Numbered from the stretch's first letter, positions 44,976 through 55,446 are shown. The stretch: 64,000 bases of DNA from Solitalea agri (GCF_023914155.1 NZ_JAMWYS010000036.1:1-64000), one strand, 5' to 3'. Notes: generated from the sequence alone by a model not told the origin. A program made the numbers and translations.

Positions 44976-45851
44976 TTAATGACTTTCCAAAACTTGTAAC
45001 AATTCCTCCAACTCTTCTACCTTATCTAAATACCCTAGCTTATTATAGGCACTAATTAAGTTGCGTAAAATCCGTTTTATAATTTCAATATTGGAGCAAG
45101 GCTGGTAATACTCATCGCGCTGTTCAATTTTCAATTGTTTTAAGAAAAAGTCAACATCTTTCCGCCCAAAAATAAATCCTTTATTAAAGGGATTAATATA
45201 AAATATTACACCATTTGTTGCATCAAAGCCCGGTAGTACTGTTTCATTTTCATCTACGTAAGCTAAAATAAAGTGTTGAGGAAGATTGACGCCGTAAATA
45301 GGGATGTCCAGTTTCTGGGCAATCAAAGAGTAAATGATGGCCAGGGAAATTTGGTTCCCTTTTTTGCTTTCAAGAACAAGATTAATATAGGAATTTTGTG
45401 GATCCTGGTGGTTTACGGTATTGCCACTAAATCCGTGTATATGAAAGAAGACGTGATTTAGCACCTTAACCTTCTCTAAAGGGCTCATTTCATAACCTAA
45501 CTGAAGCCATACATCACGTTTTATATCTTCAATCTGATTATGCAGACGTTGTTCATCTAAATCGGGATATTGGTATTTATTAATAGCTAACACGCCAGAA
45601 AGCAGATCAAATGCGCCCCCAATGATCCATAGTTCTAATTCTCTTTTTACCTCATCAAACTGAATTTTATGAACAATGTTTTCAATGCGTTCTTGTAAGA
45701 GCACATCTAAAGATTGCTGCCAAACATCTTCGAGGTAACCAATAATTTCGGGGCCAAAAGAAACCAGCTTATTTTTAATATGTTCAAAAACTTCCTGATC
45801 GGGGTCATCCAGCAATTTTACCAATGATTTTAGCTCATTCTTGTCAATCAT
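44976..45851 (-). CDS. Transglutaminase-like protein (SirB1/transglut_core2 type)
   Basis: 291 aa with no signal peptide. LVLESKKGNQISLAIIYSLIAQKLDIPIYGVNLPQHFILAYVD is the conserved block of the SirB1 family, including the His of the core. Ser stands at the position (GNQISLAIIY) where transglutaminases have a catalytic Cys, so it may be non-catalytic. Function unknown. Convergent with prfB; the 83-bp gap contains AATCTC inverted repeats. Confidence 0.82.
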   Translation of the reverse strand: MIDKNELKSLVKLLDDPDQEVFEHIKNKLVSFGPEIIGYLEDVWQQSLDVLLQERIENIVHKIQFDEVKRELELWIIGGAFDLLSGVLAINKYQYPDLDEQRLHNQIEDIKRDVWLQLGYEMSPLEKVKVLNHVFFHIHGFSGNTVNHQDPQNSYINLVLESKKGNQISLAIIYSLIAQKLDIPIYGVNLPQHFILAYVDENETVLPGFDATNGVIFYINPFNKGFIFGRKDVDFFLKQLKIEQRDEYYQPCSNIEIIKRILRNLISAYNKLGYLDKVEELEELLQVLESH

Positions 45852-45955
45852 AAAAATCTTCTCCTTCTAAAAAATCAGGCAACGTGGGTTAACTGTTGAG
45901 TCAGTAGAGTTAATTCTGCTAACCCTAATTGATAATATTATTTTATTTTTAGCCC

Positions 45956-46741
45956 ATGTTTAATAGTACTCCATATACTTCATATATAAAGCACCTTTTT
46001 ACTGCAAATACCCTTCACGGCACTCATTCTCCGTTTGTTTACGACCTGATCGACAATGTTATATACGATAAATCACCCAAAGATGTTTACACTGAAATAG
46101 AAAAACAGCGTAAAAATTTGTTGGACGATGAACGTATAATTACGATTACCGACTTAGGTGCCGGGTCGCATTACAACAATAATAAACAAAAAAAGGTTAA
46201 AGTAATTGCTGATAAGGCATTAAAAGCGCCAAAATGGGCTCAACTGATCTATCGATTGGCAACATGGAGACAGCCAAAACAGATACTTGAATTAGGTACC
46301 TGTTTTGGTATTACTACTTCATACCTGGCGAAATCAAACGAGAATATCCAGGTGATTTCGGTAGAGGGATGCCCCCAAACAGCTGCAGTGGCTAATCAGT
46401 CGCTGTCATCACTACAGATTAAAAATGTAAATGTAGAGATAGGTAACTTTGATGATCTATTGCCTCAGTTGGTTGAAAAAGCTGATCAACTGGATTTTGT
46501 TTACGTTGATGGGAATCATCGGAAGGAGGCAACGTTGAATTATTTTCATTCTTGTTTGGAAAAGGCAAACGAGAATAGCTTATTCATCTTTGACGATATT
46601 CACTGGTCGAAAGGTATGGAAGAAGCCTGGGAAGAAATTAAGAAACACCCCACTGTTACGTTAACGATTGATTTGTATACAATTGGACTGGTTTTTTTTA
46701 GAAAAGGTCAGGTAAAAGAACATTTTAAGATCAAATACTAA
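45956..46741 (+). CDS. Class I SAM-dependent methyltransferase
   Basis: 261 aa. ILELGTCFGITTSYLAKS (near residue 105) is the SAM-binding motif I; LDFVYVDGNHRKEATLNYF and FIFDDIHWSKGMEEAW match the O-methyltransferase-3 pattern with an acidic metal or acceptor site. No signal peptide. Substrate unknown. Divergent from the transglutaminase-like gene across about 100 bp and convergent with the ThrE-like gene at 7 bp. Confidence 0.88.
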   Translation: MFNSTPYTSYIKHLFTANTLHGTHSPFVYDLIDNVIYDKSPKDVYTEIEKQRKNLLDDERIITITDLGAGSHYNNNKQKKVKVIADKALKAPKWAQLIYRLATWRQPKQILELGTCFGITTSYLAKSNENIQVISVEGCPQTAAVANQSLSSLQIKNVNVEIGNFDDLLPQLVEKADQLDFVYVDGNHRKEATLNYFHSCLEKANENSLFIFDDIHWSKGMEEAWEEIKKHPTVTLTIDLYTIGLVFFRKGQVKEHFKIKY

Positions 46742-46748
46742 ACAATTC

Positions 46749-48068
46749 TTATAACGGTTTTTGTTTCATAGCCATTTCAATTCGTTTTTGTTTTGCTTTA
46801 GACGAGTAAAATCGATCAATAAAATTGGGAATAGTGACCCCTAAAGCGATACAAAGAAGTGTTAAAACAAACTCAATCCCAGGTGAAAACATTTGCAAAA
46901 GTGCGCTTAGTTTTTGTTCGCTATCATGAGCTTTGGCAAAAGAAAACATACCCATCATCGATGTATATGCCAGTACTCCCGGAACCATAGGGATTACTGG
47001 AGGAATTGAAATAACATGCCCAGGTGTGTGTACTTTGTGTACCCAGTAAGTAGCCCAAGTACTTGAAAGCAATGCTCCTGCAAGGGAGGCGATTGGGAGG
47101 TTAACAGCAAAATCAAGTCGTAAAATATTTCTTGTTAGTACGGCAATGGAGCCTCCTAAAGCACAAAGCCATAAAGTTCGGAATGGCACATTGAATAAAA
47201 CTGCAAATCCTGCAGCTGATAAAGCGCCGGCAAAAACAATGACTACTTTATTGTGCGCTGGCGGAGTAAGTTGAGGGGGCTTTATTCCCAGCAATTGCAT
47301 GGCGACAATCATTCCGAAAGCAATAGAAGTAATACACAATATTGTAACGATCGCCCGTGTGGTACCTATTATTGTGAAATTGCCAATCATATCATCTAGT
47401 GAATTAATCATCAAAACACCAGGAACAAGGAATAACACCGCTCCAGCAATGGCATCTTGGGGAGTAGTGGTCCAATTGGTGTAGGAAGTGATGATACCCG
47501 CGATAAGTGAGCTTATTAAAGCTGCCACAGCAATAGTTAAATAATTATTGATGTGTTTTTTATGAAGTTCCTGCCTTATAAACAAGCCAGTTGCTGCTGA
47601 AAAGGAGGCTATTAGATTTGCTGACCAATCTCCTCCGAATAAAGTAGAAAATCCTCCGCAAGCCAAACCAACCGAAAGGATGATTAACCAGCGTGGGTAA
47701 GCGTGTTTTTTATCTGCAATTTGATTAAGCTCTTTTTTATACTGATCAGGTGAGTATCCTTTTTCGAGTGCTTTCCAGGTAAGTCGGCTGATACCGTCAA
47801 CGGTAGTCATATTAACTCCATGTTCTAATATTTTTTTGAATTTAGTAATGGAATTGGTGCCATCGCTAATGGTCATCATTAGGGTTGTTAAAGTAATATG
47901 CATGTGAAGCTTATTGCCAGAAATGCCAAAATGCAGCGCAATGCGTTTTACGTTGCGGTCAATACGATCACTATTTGCACCGCTTTGCATTAATAGCTGT
48001 CCAGTTCTTAATAACAGGTCCAGTTTTTTTTCTAAAACAGCTGTTGTTTGTTGAGTTTCAGGATGCAT
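46749..48068 (-). CDS. ThrE-family threonine/serine exporter
   Basis: 439 aa. The soluble N-terminal part (residues about 10-120) has SGANSDRIDRNVKRIALHFG, typical of the ThrE_1 domain, then about ten membrane segments fill the rest, the last five forming a ThrE_2-like part. Known relatives export threonine or serine. The nearby serine deaminase is 8 kb away and probably not linked. Single gene. Confidence 0.9.
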   Translation of the reverse strand: MHPETQQTTAVLEKKLDLLLRTGQLLMQSGANSDRIDRNVKRIALHFGISGNKLHMHITLTTLMMTISDGTNSITKFKKILEHGVNMTTVDGISRLTWKALEKGYSPDQYKKELNQIADKKHAYPRWLIILSVGLACGGFSTLFGGDWSANLIASFSAATGLFIRQELHKKHINNYLTIAVAALISSLIAGIITSYTNWTTTPQDAIAGAVLFLVPGVLMINSLDDMIGNFTIIGTTRAIVTILCITSIAFGMIVAMQLLGIKPPQLTPPAHNKVVIVFAGALSAAGFAVLFNVPFRTLWLCALGGSIAVLTRNILRLDFAVNLPIASLAGALLSSTWATYWVHKVHTPGHVISIPPVIPMVPGVLAYTSMMGMFSFAKAHDSEQKLSALLQMFSPGIEFVLTLLCIALGVTIPNFIDRFYSSKAKQKRIEMAMKQKPL

Positions 48069-48132
48069 ATCAGCTATATTTTGTTGCCTTAGGGAGCTAT
48101 CAAATTACGGCTAAAAAGGGCACTTTTAAAAT

Positions 48133-49299
48133 CTAAAAAGCTTCATTTAATGATAGATAAAAACCACTACTCTGGGGCTCTCCTTTATTTCTACTTCCGA
48201 AGCCGTAATCAACCCGTAATGTTAAGCGGTTACGTTGGTCAAATATATATCTGCCCCCAATGCCAAAATTGGGCTTTATTGTTTCGTTGTTAAAGTTACT
48301 ATTGCTAAATACTCCGCCTCCACCTATAAAGGCGGCAATTACCCCCCGAGATAATGAGAACAAGCCGGCATCCGGACGCTTAGCAAATGGCCTGTAGCGT
48401 AACTCACTTTGAATTGCCAGGTAGTTTTGATCTCGATAGCGGCCCGTATAATAGCCTCGCATCAGCATGTCGTTGCCCAATTGGGGGAGTATAAAAAATG
48501 GTTTATCATTTCCTTGTAATGATTGAAAATATCCCTGAGCGGCAATTACTATGTTGGGGTGAATTTGCCAGTATTTACGGGCATCGAGTGTAGTAAGGAT
48601 AAAGTTGAAATCGCTGGCCAGGGCTTTAAACGAATTTTGGACATAAAGTCTTAAATACGAACCCTTGTGAGGATAATTTACGACATCGCGGTTATCGAAT
48701 GTCGTTGATAATGTTAAATAAGTAATGTTTCCTCCACTTTTACCTTCCAGGTCGCTAGAGTTATAAATTCCCAGTTCGTCTTTCTCGGAAATGGATTCGT
48801 GTGTATACCAAACTCCAGCGCCTACATAAAAGGATTTGGTTACTTCTTTTTCTGCATCTACACTTAATCTGATTTTTTTGTCGTTGATCAGGTCTTTATC
48901 CGATTCCTTAGTGTCGTTTCCTACCCCATAAAAGTAACTAGGGAAATCATAGTATCTAAAATCTGTAAGTATATGCCAATCATTATTCTTGGTCCAAAGG
49001 TTACCTGTTAAACTCAATTTCGACTGTTTTTTTGTGGTATAGGATCCAATCAAATTAATAGTAGAGTTCCGCTGATTTAGAGATGATTTGTTCAGATAAA
49101 ATGAGTAAATGCCAGCAAGGCCGAATTCAACTCCGCGCTCTTGCGAAGAACCAAGTACCGGAATAGGTAAAAGACTGTTTTTAAGTTTTGCTGAAATAGT
49201 ATCAACAGGTTGAGGAGTCTGGGAGAATGCTGTTGAAAGATTAATAGTTAACAATACAAAAACATGCAGAAGAATCTTTCTAAAGGCGGATAAATTCAT
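48133..49299 (-). CDS. BamA/TamA-family outer-membrane barrel protein
   Basis: 388 aa with a signal peptide (ending STAFSQ near residue 27). The rest is a surface-antigen-type (bacterial Omp85) barrel: GVEFGLAGIYSFYLN at the start, DNRDVVNYPHKGSYLRLYVQ, MRGYYTGRYRDQNYLAIQSELRY containing the RGY/R-type motif, and an aromatic-ending C-terminus (GFYLSLNEAF). It lacks long POTRA repeats, so it is a short barrel rather than BamA itself. Substrate unknown. Confidence 0.85.
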   Translation of the reverse strand: MNLSAFRKILLHVFVLLTINLSTAFSQTPQPVDTISAKLKNSLLPIPVLGSSQERGVEFGLAGIYSFYLNKSSLNQRNSTINLIGSYTTKKQSKLSLTGNLWTKNNDWHILTDFRYYDFPSYFYGVGNDTKESDKDLINDKKIRLSVDAEKEVTKSFYVGAGVWYTHESISEKDELGIYNSSDLEGKSGGNITYLTLSTTFDNRDVVNYPHKGSYLRLYVQNSFKALASDFNFILTTLDARKYWQIHPNIVIAAQGYFQSLQGNDKPFFILPQLGNDMLMRGYYTGRYRDQNYLAIQSELRYRPFAKRPDAGLFSLSRGVIAAFIGGGGVFSNSNFNNETIKPNFGIGGRYIFDQRNRLTLRVDYGFGSRNKGEPQSSGFYLSLNEAF

Positions 49300-49655
49300 T
49301 GGGTGAAGATAGAAAATACTCTGAAAACGAATAAAATAATCTGAAATGAACTAAAAAGACACCATTAAGAGTGGGCTAAATTGTGAAATTGTTAATAATT
49401 ATCAACTGGTTGAAATGTTGTAAAATGATGTTTAGTTGTGGTTTTTGTGAGTTTTATTCTTTTATTCAAAATTTAATTTTGAATGTTTCTATGATATCTT
49501 ATTGCAAATAATTATTATAAAATAGCTGTTGAATTTATAAATAATTAATAAGTATAAAATAATGGTATAGAATTTTAAAATTTTGGCTGTTTTTTTTGTC
49601 ATAATTCTAATATAAACTGATTATTAATATATCGCAACGAAAAAAATACAAACTG
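49300..49655. other. AT-rich gene-free stretch upstream of susC
   Basis: Very AT-rich sequence with several TTAATAAT-type runs. No gene or RNA is supported. It carries no recognisable sigma or anti-sigma gene, so regulation must be from elsewhere. Confidence 0.5.
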
Positions 49656-49685
49656 TTTGCTTATGTAGTGAAAACTGTTACTTTG
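49656..49685 (+). promoter_or_regulatory. Promoter of the susC operon
   Basis: TTTG (49656-49659), 18-bp spacer, TTACTTTG (49678-49685), one mismatch from TAnnTTTG. The susC ATG is 22 bp downstream. Confidence 0.6.
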
Positions 49686-49707
49686 GCAGAGTATAAAATT
49701 TAAAAAT

Positions 49708-52700
49708 ATGAAAGAGAAGTTTACAAAATTTTTAGTACTCCTTTTTTCACTGGCTACACTTACCACGTATGCCCAGCAAAAAAAGATTACGGGTACTGTA
49801 ACATCCAAAGCTGATGGATTGCCACTTCCAGCAGTAAGTGTAACCGTTAAAGGAACATCATTGGGTAGCCAAACTGATGTAGACGGTAAGTATTCAATTT
49901 CAGTTCCTGAAAATGGAACTTTAATGTTTAGTTATGTTGGTTTCCAGCTTAAAGAGGTTAAGGTTGGTTCAACATCTGTAATTAACATTGCTCTGGAATC
50001 AGACGAACGTCAACTAGGAGAAGTTGTTGTAACTGCGTTGGGTATTAATCGTCAAGCTGCATCTTTAGGATATTCAACAGCTAAGATTAAGGCTGAAGAT
50101 TTAACTCGTGCAAAATCAGCTAGTGTTGTTCAAAGTTTGAATGGTAAAGTTTCGGGCTTGCAAATCAATACTGTAAACAGCGGAGTAAACCCTACTACTC
50201 GTATTGTTTTGCGTGGTAATCGTTCGTTAACTGGAAACAATCAGGCTCTTATCGTTTTGGATGGTGTGATTGTACCCTCTAATATTTTGAATACCATCAA
50301 TCCGGATGATATTGAGAATGTTTCTATTTTGAAGGGCTCCAATGCATCTGCATTGTATGGATCAGAGGCATCGAATGGTGCAATGTTGATTTCAACCAAA
50401 AAAGGCACGAAAAATAAGCCTCGCATTACCTATTCTAATGTAAGTACTATTGAGCAAATCAGCTATTTGCCATCAATGCAAGATCGTTTTGGTTCAGGTT
50501 CTGCAGAAGGAATTGCTACTTACGATCCAATTGAGAACCAGCAATACGGACCTGCTTTTGATGGAACCTTACGCCCACTTGGTAGAGTTTTAGAAGATGG
50601 TTCTATTCAAGAAGTAACCTATAAAAGCCGTATTAAGGAAAAAACAAATTTCTTTGATAATGGCTTGAATATGCAAAACAATATTGCAATGTCGACCGGT
50701 AACGAAAACAGTTTGCTTTATTTTTCCTATCAAAATGTTAATGCAAACGGGACAGTTCCTGGAGATCAAGGAAAACGCAATACATTCCGCTTAAACGGTA
50801 CTAAAGAAGTTATCAAGGATTTAAACTTGAATTTTAATGCAAGTTATGCGCAAAATCGTGCTGATGTACATTCAAATAATGATCGTGATAACTCTGTGTA
50901 TTGGAATGTCATAAATGCGGCACCTCAAGTTCCTCTTACTTCTTATAAAGATTGGAGAAACGATAAGTTTTCAAATCCAAACGGTTATTATAATGACTAT
51001 TATTTCAACCCTTATTATAAGATAGATAATTTCAGAACGGACAGTCGTAATGATTTCTTTATCGGTAGTTTTGACTTGAATTACAAGTTAACTCCATGGA
51101 TGACAGCGATGTATCGTTTAAGTGCATCTGGCAACGACTTCAGTTCAAAAGAATATGGTGATAAATTCACTTATTCAGATTTTGCTAAAGCAGGTACGGC
51201 TAAAAAGGATGTTGCGGGTTATGTAACAGATCGCAGTAGCTTTAATAATCAAGTAACTTCGGAGATCTATATAGATCTAAGTAAAAAATTTGGTGATTTC
51301 ACTACCAGCCTTAAAATAGGTAATCAGGTTCGTCAAAACGCTGCTAAATACTCCGTTGTTGGTGCCTCCGCTTTAGTAAATCCGGGATTGTTTAACGTTT
51401 CAAACCGTACTGGAGAATTGGCAGGTTCGGAAAGTAATTATAAATCAAGATCAATCGGCTTACTTGGAAACTTAAACGTTGGATATAAAGATTATTTATT
51501 CCTGGAAGTATCAGGACGTAATGATTGGGTTTCTGTTCTTGCTCCTGAAAATAGATCATTCTTCTACCCAGGAGTTAACTTATCCTATGTGTTAACTCAA
51601 GGTATTGATGCACTTAAAAATAATAGCGTGCTTACTTATGCAAAAGTACGCGGTGGTTGGTCAAAAACTGGTCAAGTAAACCTTGCTTCAAACGCTTATT
51701 CTGATTGGGGTGTTGGGGTTTCAACTCCTACATATGGTGCTTACGCATTATTCCCTACCTATGGTCCACAAGCTGGTTTCCCTTACGGTTCGTTAGCAGG
51801 TTATACCATTTCTAATAGAATTGTAAGTAATAATCTTAAGCCTGAGTTTACAACAGGTTATGAGTTAGGTGCTGAGCTAGGTTTTTGGAATGATCGTTTA
51901 AACATAGACGCAACTTATTATAAAACAAGTTCTACTAATCAAACAGTTGGCGCAAGTGTATCAAATGCAACAGGATATAGCTCATACTTGTTTAATACAG
52001 GTGAGTTAACCAATGAGGGAGTTGAGGCTGATGTTCGTTTAACTCCAATTAAGTTGGATAATGGATTCCGTTGGAACGTTGGATTCAATTATAGCTATAA
52101 TGAGAATAAAGTAGTATCAATTTCTGATTCTATTAATGAGTTAGCACTTACATCGGGCGGTGATGCTCAGGTTTATGCTATTAAAGGGCAAAGCTTCCCG
52201 GTAATTAAGGGTTCTTATTATGAGCGTGACCCTGAAGGTCGTGTAATCGTAGATGCAAAAACTGGTTACCCTGTAAAGGCTGCTGACCAGAAAATTTTTG
52301 GTTCATCTAGTCCTAAACACAAACTAGGCGTTACAACATCATTTGAGTACAAAAACTTTACATTAAGTGGTGTATTTGAATATCGCGGTGGTTATGTAAT
52401 CTCTAACAATATTGGTTCAAACATGGATTTCACAGGAGCTTCAGGTCGTTCCGCATCATTTGATCGTCAACGTTTTGTTTATCCTAATTCAGTTTATAAA
52501 GATCCAGCTACAGGAAAATATGTTGAAAATAAGAACATAACAGTTGCAGATGGTGGCGCCGGTTTTTGGGCGAATGCTGCAGTAAATACTTCAGTTGCTG
52601 AAAACTATATAACCAGCGGTGCTTACTGGAAGGTTCGTGAGTTGGTATTAAGTTATAACTTCCCTCAATCAGTAATTTCAAAAATGAAGGTTGTGAAGGG

Positions 52701-52869
52701 AATGTCATTAAGCCTTATTGGTCGTAACTTGTTCACCTGGACTCCAAAATCGAATATGTATACAGATCCTGAGTATAGTTTTACCGATGGAAACGGACAA
52801 GGTATCAATACTATTAATCAAACTCCTCCTACTAGAACCTTTGGTGGAAGTTTATCGGTAACATTTTAA
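49708..52869 (+). CDS. SusC/RagA-family TonB-linked outer-membrane transporter
   Basis: 1053 aa. Signal peptide to about residue 22 (TTYAQ). A carboxypeptidase-like regulatory fold follows (KKITGTVTSKADGLPLPAVSVTVKGT, up to about residue 100), then the SusC plug with GEVVVTALGINRQAASLGY and a 22-strand barrel ending LSVTF. It imports a nutrient using TonB energy with its SusD partner downstream (20-bp gap). No STN domain is present. No linked hydrolase, so glycan, peptide or siderophore substrates stay open. Confidence 0.96.
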   Translation: MKEKFTKFLVLLFSLATLTTYAQQKKITGTVTSKADGLPLPAVSVTVKGTSLGSQTDVDGKYSISVPENGTLMFSYVGFQLKEVKVGSTSVINIALESDERQLGEVVVTALGINRQAASLGYSTAKIKAEDLTRAKSASVVQSLNGKVSGLQINTVNSGVNPTTRIVLRGNRSLTGNNQALIVLDGVIVPSNILNTINPDDIENVSILKGSNASALYGSEASNGAMLISTKKGTKNKPRITYSNVSTIEQISYLPSMQDRFGSGSAEGIATYDPIENQQYGPAFDGTLRPLGRVLEDGSIQEVTYKSRIKEKTNFFDNGLNMQNNIAMSTGNENSLLYFSYQNVNANGTVPGDQGKRNTFRLNGTKEVIKDLNLNFNASYAQNRADVHSNNDRDNSVYWNVINAAPQVPLTSYKDWRNDKFSNPNGYYNDYYFNPYYKIDNFRTDSRNDFFIGSFDLNYKLTPWMTAMYRLSASGNDFSSKEYGDKFTYSDFAKAGTAKKDVAGYVTDRSSFNNQVTSEIYIDLSKKFGDFTTSLKIGNQVRQNAAKYSVVGASALVNPGLFNVSNRTGELAGSESNYKSRSIGLLGNLNVGYKDYLFLEVSGRNDWVSVLAPENRSFFYPGVNLSYVLTQGIDALKNNSVLTYAKVRGGWSKTGQVNLASNAYSDWGVGVSTPTYGAYALFPTYGPQAGFPYGSLAGYTISNRIVSNNLKPEFTTGYELGAELGFWNDRLNIDATYYKTSSTNQTVGASVSNATGYSSYLFNTGELTNEGVEADVRLTPIKLDNGFRWNVGFNYSYNENKVVSISDSINELALTSGGDAQVYAIKGQSFPVIKGSYYERDPEGRVIVDAKTGYPVKAADQKIFGSSSPKHKLGVTTSFEYKNFTLSGVFEYRGGYVISNNIGSNMDFTGASGRSASFDRQRFVYPNSVYKDPATGKYVENKNITVADGGAGFWANAAVNTSVAENYITSGAYWKVRELVLSYNFPQSVISKMKVVKGMSLSLIGRNLFTWTPKSNMYTDPEYSFTDGNGQGINTINQTPPTRTFGGSLSVTF

Positions 52870-52889
52870 TTGATTAGGGCTAGAATTTT

Positions 52890-54368
52890 ATGAAAAAGAT
52901 TAAAACAATTATACTTTCTGCAGCAGCTATCTCATTGATGGTAAGCTGTAAGGATTACTTGGATATTAACGATAATCCAAATCAGGCATTAAATGCAACT
53001 CCTCAAAGTATTTTAGCAGGAGCTTTATCCACTACTGCTAATAATATCTATAACACAGCAAATAGTTATGGTGCTTGGACGGTAGGTTATTGGGGTAAAT
53101 CAGGTGATGTTAACGGTTATGCGCCTGAGCGTACCTATAATTATACTACATCTTTTTATCAGGGACTTTGGGCTGATATTTATGATAATTTGAATGATTA
53201 TAAGGCTGTTGAAAATGCAGCAAATAAAGCTGGATTAAGCAACCATGAGGCTATTGCCTTAATTATGGAAGCTTATAATTTTCAGGCATTAATAGATCAG
53301 TATGGAGATGTTCCTTATAATGATGCATTTAAAGGTGCAGATGTTTTAACTCCGAAATATGATAAAGCGGAGGATGTTTATAAAACATTGATTGCTAATT
53401 TGACAAAAGCAGTTGATTTAATTAAAAATAACCCAAGTGCAACGGTTCCTAAGACAGAAGATATTATGTTTTATGACGCCGGATTAAAAATGAGTGATTT
53501 AACAAAATGGGTAAAGTTCGCTAATACATTGAAACTACGTATGTTAATGCGTATTTCAGGTGTTCCGTCACTTGCTTCATTTGCTTCTTCTGAAATTGGA
53601 AAAATGGGTTCAGTAGAAGGTACTTACTTGTCTACAGATGCGTTAGTTAATCCTGGTTATATCCAATCTGCAAGTAAACAAAATCCCTTCTGGAACCGTT
53701 ATAATCAAACACCAACCGGTACAACTTCAACAGAGGCCACTTATGTACGTCCTACAAGTTATGCTATCGACCAATACGAACTTAACAATGATCCTCGTAT
53801 TGCAAAGTTTTATAATAAAGCAGGTAATAATTATGTGGGTGTGGTTTTAGGAGGAGATCCGCTTCCTGCTTCAGGAGCATCATCTTCATTTGGACCGGGT
53901 ATATTTAAAGGTTATAATGCATCATCGGTGATCATGTTAGCTGCTGAAAGTAATTTCTTGCAAGCAGAGGCAATATCTCGCGGTTATCTAACGGGCGATG
54001 CAAAAGATAAATATACTAAGGGTATCCAGGCATCATTCCTTTACTTGGGATTAACTTTAGCTGATGCGAATGGTTATATTACTGCTAATGCAGGTAATCC
54101 TCAAGTTGATTTTGCTGCCGCTGCAAATCCAATTGAGATTATTATTTATCAAAAGTACCTGGCATTAAATTCCTTGGAAAGTAATGAAGCTCTGTCTGAA
54201 TATCGTCGTACCGGGTTCCCTGCCGATGTTCCTCTTTCTGTAGACCCATTACGTGTTGGTAGTGGTATCCCAACTCGCTTATTGTATCCTTTGTCTGAAA
54301 TTTCTACTAACTCAGCAAACGTTCCAAAAGCAACTCAATGGAATAAGATATTCTGGGATGTTAATTAA
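52890..54368 (+). CDS. SusD/RagB-family outer-membrane lipoprotein
   Basis: 492 aa. Lipobox SLMVSC gives a lipidated Cys, then KDYLDINDNPNQALN is the SusD-like start. TPR-type helices and the NNDPRIAKFYNKAG block fit the SusD_2-like branch, and the YLALNSLESNEALSEYRRTGFP block also fits. It caps the SusC channel and binds the substrate. Same operon as the gene upstream. Confidence 0.95.
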   Translation: MKKIKTIILSAAAISLMVSCKDYLDINDNPNQALNATPQSILAGALSTTANNIYNTANSYGAWTVGYWGKSGDVNGYAPERTYNYTTSFYQGLWADIYDNLNDYKAVENAANKAGLSNHEAIALIMEAYNFQALIDQYGDVPYNDAFKGADVLTPKYDKAEDVYKTLIANLTKAVDLIKNNPSATVPKTEDIMFYDAGLKMSDLTKWVKFANTLKLRMLMRISGVPSLASFASSEIGKMGSVEGTYLSTDALVNPGYIQSASKQNPFWNRYNQTPTGTTSTEATYVRPTSYAIDQYELNNDPRIAKFYNKAGNNYVGVVLGGDPLPASGASSSFGPGIFKGYNASSVIMLAAESNFLQAEAISRGYLTGDAKDKYTKGIQASFLYLGLTLADANGYITANAGNPQVDFAAAANPIEIIIYQKYLALNSLESNEALSEYRRTGFPADVPLSVDPLRVGSGIPTRLLYPLSEISTNSANVPKATQWNKIFWDVN

Positions 54369-54394
54369 TCTGTAATCTTTAATAAAACTGACAA

Positions 54395-55300
54395 ATGAAA
54401 AAAAATATAAAATTATTGACTCTAGGCATCTTGGGGATTATGAGTATGAGTTCATGCTTAAAGGATGATGATCATTATGTTGATTTTGCATCTCAACCTG
54501 CTTTAGCTGAATTTCAATTAGGTGAAAAAACCACTGCTGTATTTGAAGCTAAACCTGAGCCACAGAAATATAATCTGATGGTTAATATTGCTGCCGTAGC
54601 TCCTTTAAATAAAGCAGTGACATTAACCCTTGAATATGCACCGGATTCACTGATAAGTTATAATAAGGTACATAAAACTACTTTTGCAATGCTTCCAGAG
54701 GCGGCTTATTCAATTCCAAGTTTAACAGTTAATATTCCTGCGGGAGAACGTTTGGTAGGCTTACCAATTACTGTGAATGCTGGAGTTATTGACTTAAGCA
54801 AATCATATGCATTGCCATTTAGAATTAAATCTGCAACAGGAGTAAACGTAAGTGGTAACTTTAATACCCTTATTGTTGCAATTGCAGTTAAAAATAAATG
54901 GGATGGGGTTTATACCATGACGGGAACAATGGAGGATCGTGTAAATGGTTTATTAAAAGGAATGTATCCTCGTGAAATTTCTTTAATTACTACAGGCGGA
55001 AGCTCGGTAGCTCTTTGGGATAATGTAATTGGAAATTATACACATGCTATTTCAAATGATGGAGCACTTTCTCAGTATGGTACATTTTCACCTAATTTCA
55101 CAATTGATGCTAACAATGCAATAACTCAAGTTGTAAATTATTACGTTAATCCTGCAAATGGTCGCGGAGCACGTCTTAATGTGGCTGGAATTAATAAATA
55201 TGATCCAGCAACTAAAACTTTTGAAGTAAGTTATGTGATGACTCAAGGTGGAGACAGAACATTCTTTACTGAAAAATATGTTTACAAAAAAGCCAGGTAA
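54395..55300 (+). CDS. DUF1735-domain lipoprotein
   Basis: 301 aa. Lipobox MSMSSC. Residues about 60-165 resemble DUF1735 (LEYAPDSLISYNKVHKTTFAMLP, ISVNIPAGE-like block), a domain found in surface lipoproteins linked with SusCD loci. The remainder (KNKWDGVYTMTGTMEDR) is beta-rich. It probably assists binding or processing of the same substrate. It follows susD by 26 bp and is ended by a strong terminator. Confidence 0.88.
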   Translation: MKKNIKLLTLGILGIMSMSSCLKDDDHYVDFASQPALAEFQLGEKTTAVFEAKPEPQKYNLMVNIAAVAPLNKAVTLTLEYAPDSLISYNKVHKTTFAMLPEAAYSIPSLTVNIPAGERLVGLPITVNAGVIDLSKSYALPFRIKSATGVNVSGNFNTLIVAIAVKNKWDGVYTMTGTMEDRVNGLLKGMYPREISLITTGGSSVALWDNVIGNYTHAISNDGALSQYGTFSPNFTIDANNAITQVVNYYVNPANGRGARLNVAGINKYDPATKTFEVSYVMTQGGDRTFFTEKYVYKKAR

Positions 55301-55363
55301 TACCTGGGGGCATTAGAAATTGTTTTGAGCAATTTCTTTATGAATCATAAACTAAATTTTATG

Positions 55364-55397
55364 AAGGTTGCCACAAATGTGGCAACCTTTTTTGTTT
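55364..55397 (+). terminator. Rho-independent terminator of the SusCD operon
   Basis: AAGGTTGCCACA (55364-55375) pairs perfectly with TGTGGCAACCTT (55378-55389) around a two-base gap (A-A), followed by a T-run. A 12-bp stem with tight turn. Confidence 0.9.
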
Positions 55398-55415
55398 TTC
55401 CTCTTTTCGCAACTA

Positions 55416-55446
55416 TTCGAATAACTCCTTATTTATCCTACCTTTG
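55416..55446 (+). promoter_or_regulatory. Promoter of the deoxyhypusine-synthase-family gene
   Basis: TTCG (55416-55419, one mismatch from TTTG), 19-bp spacer and a perfect TAnnTTTG element, TACCTTTG (55439-55446), 19 bp before the ATG at 55465. Confidence 0.6.
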
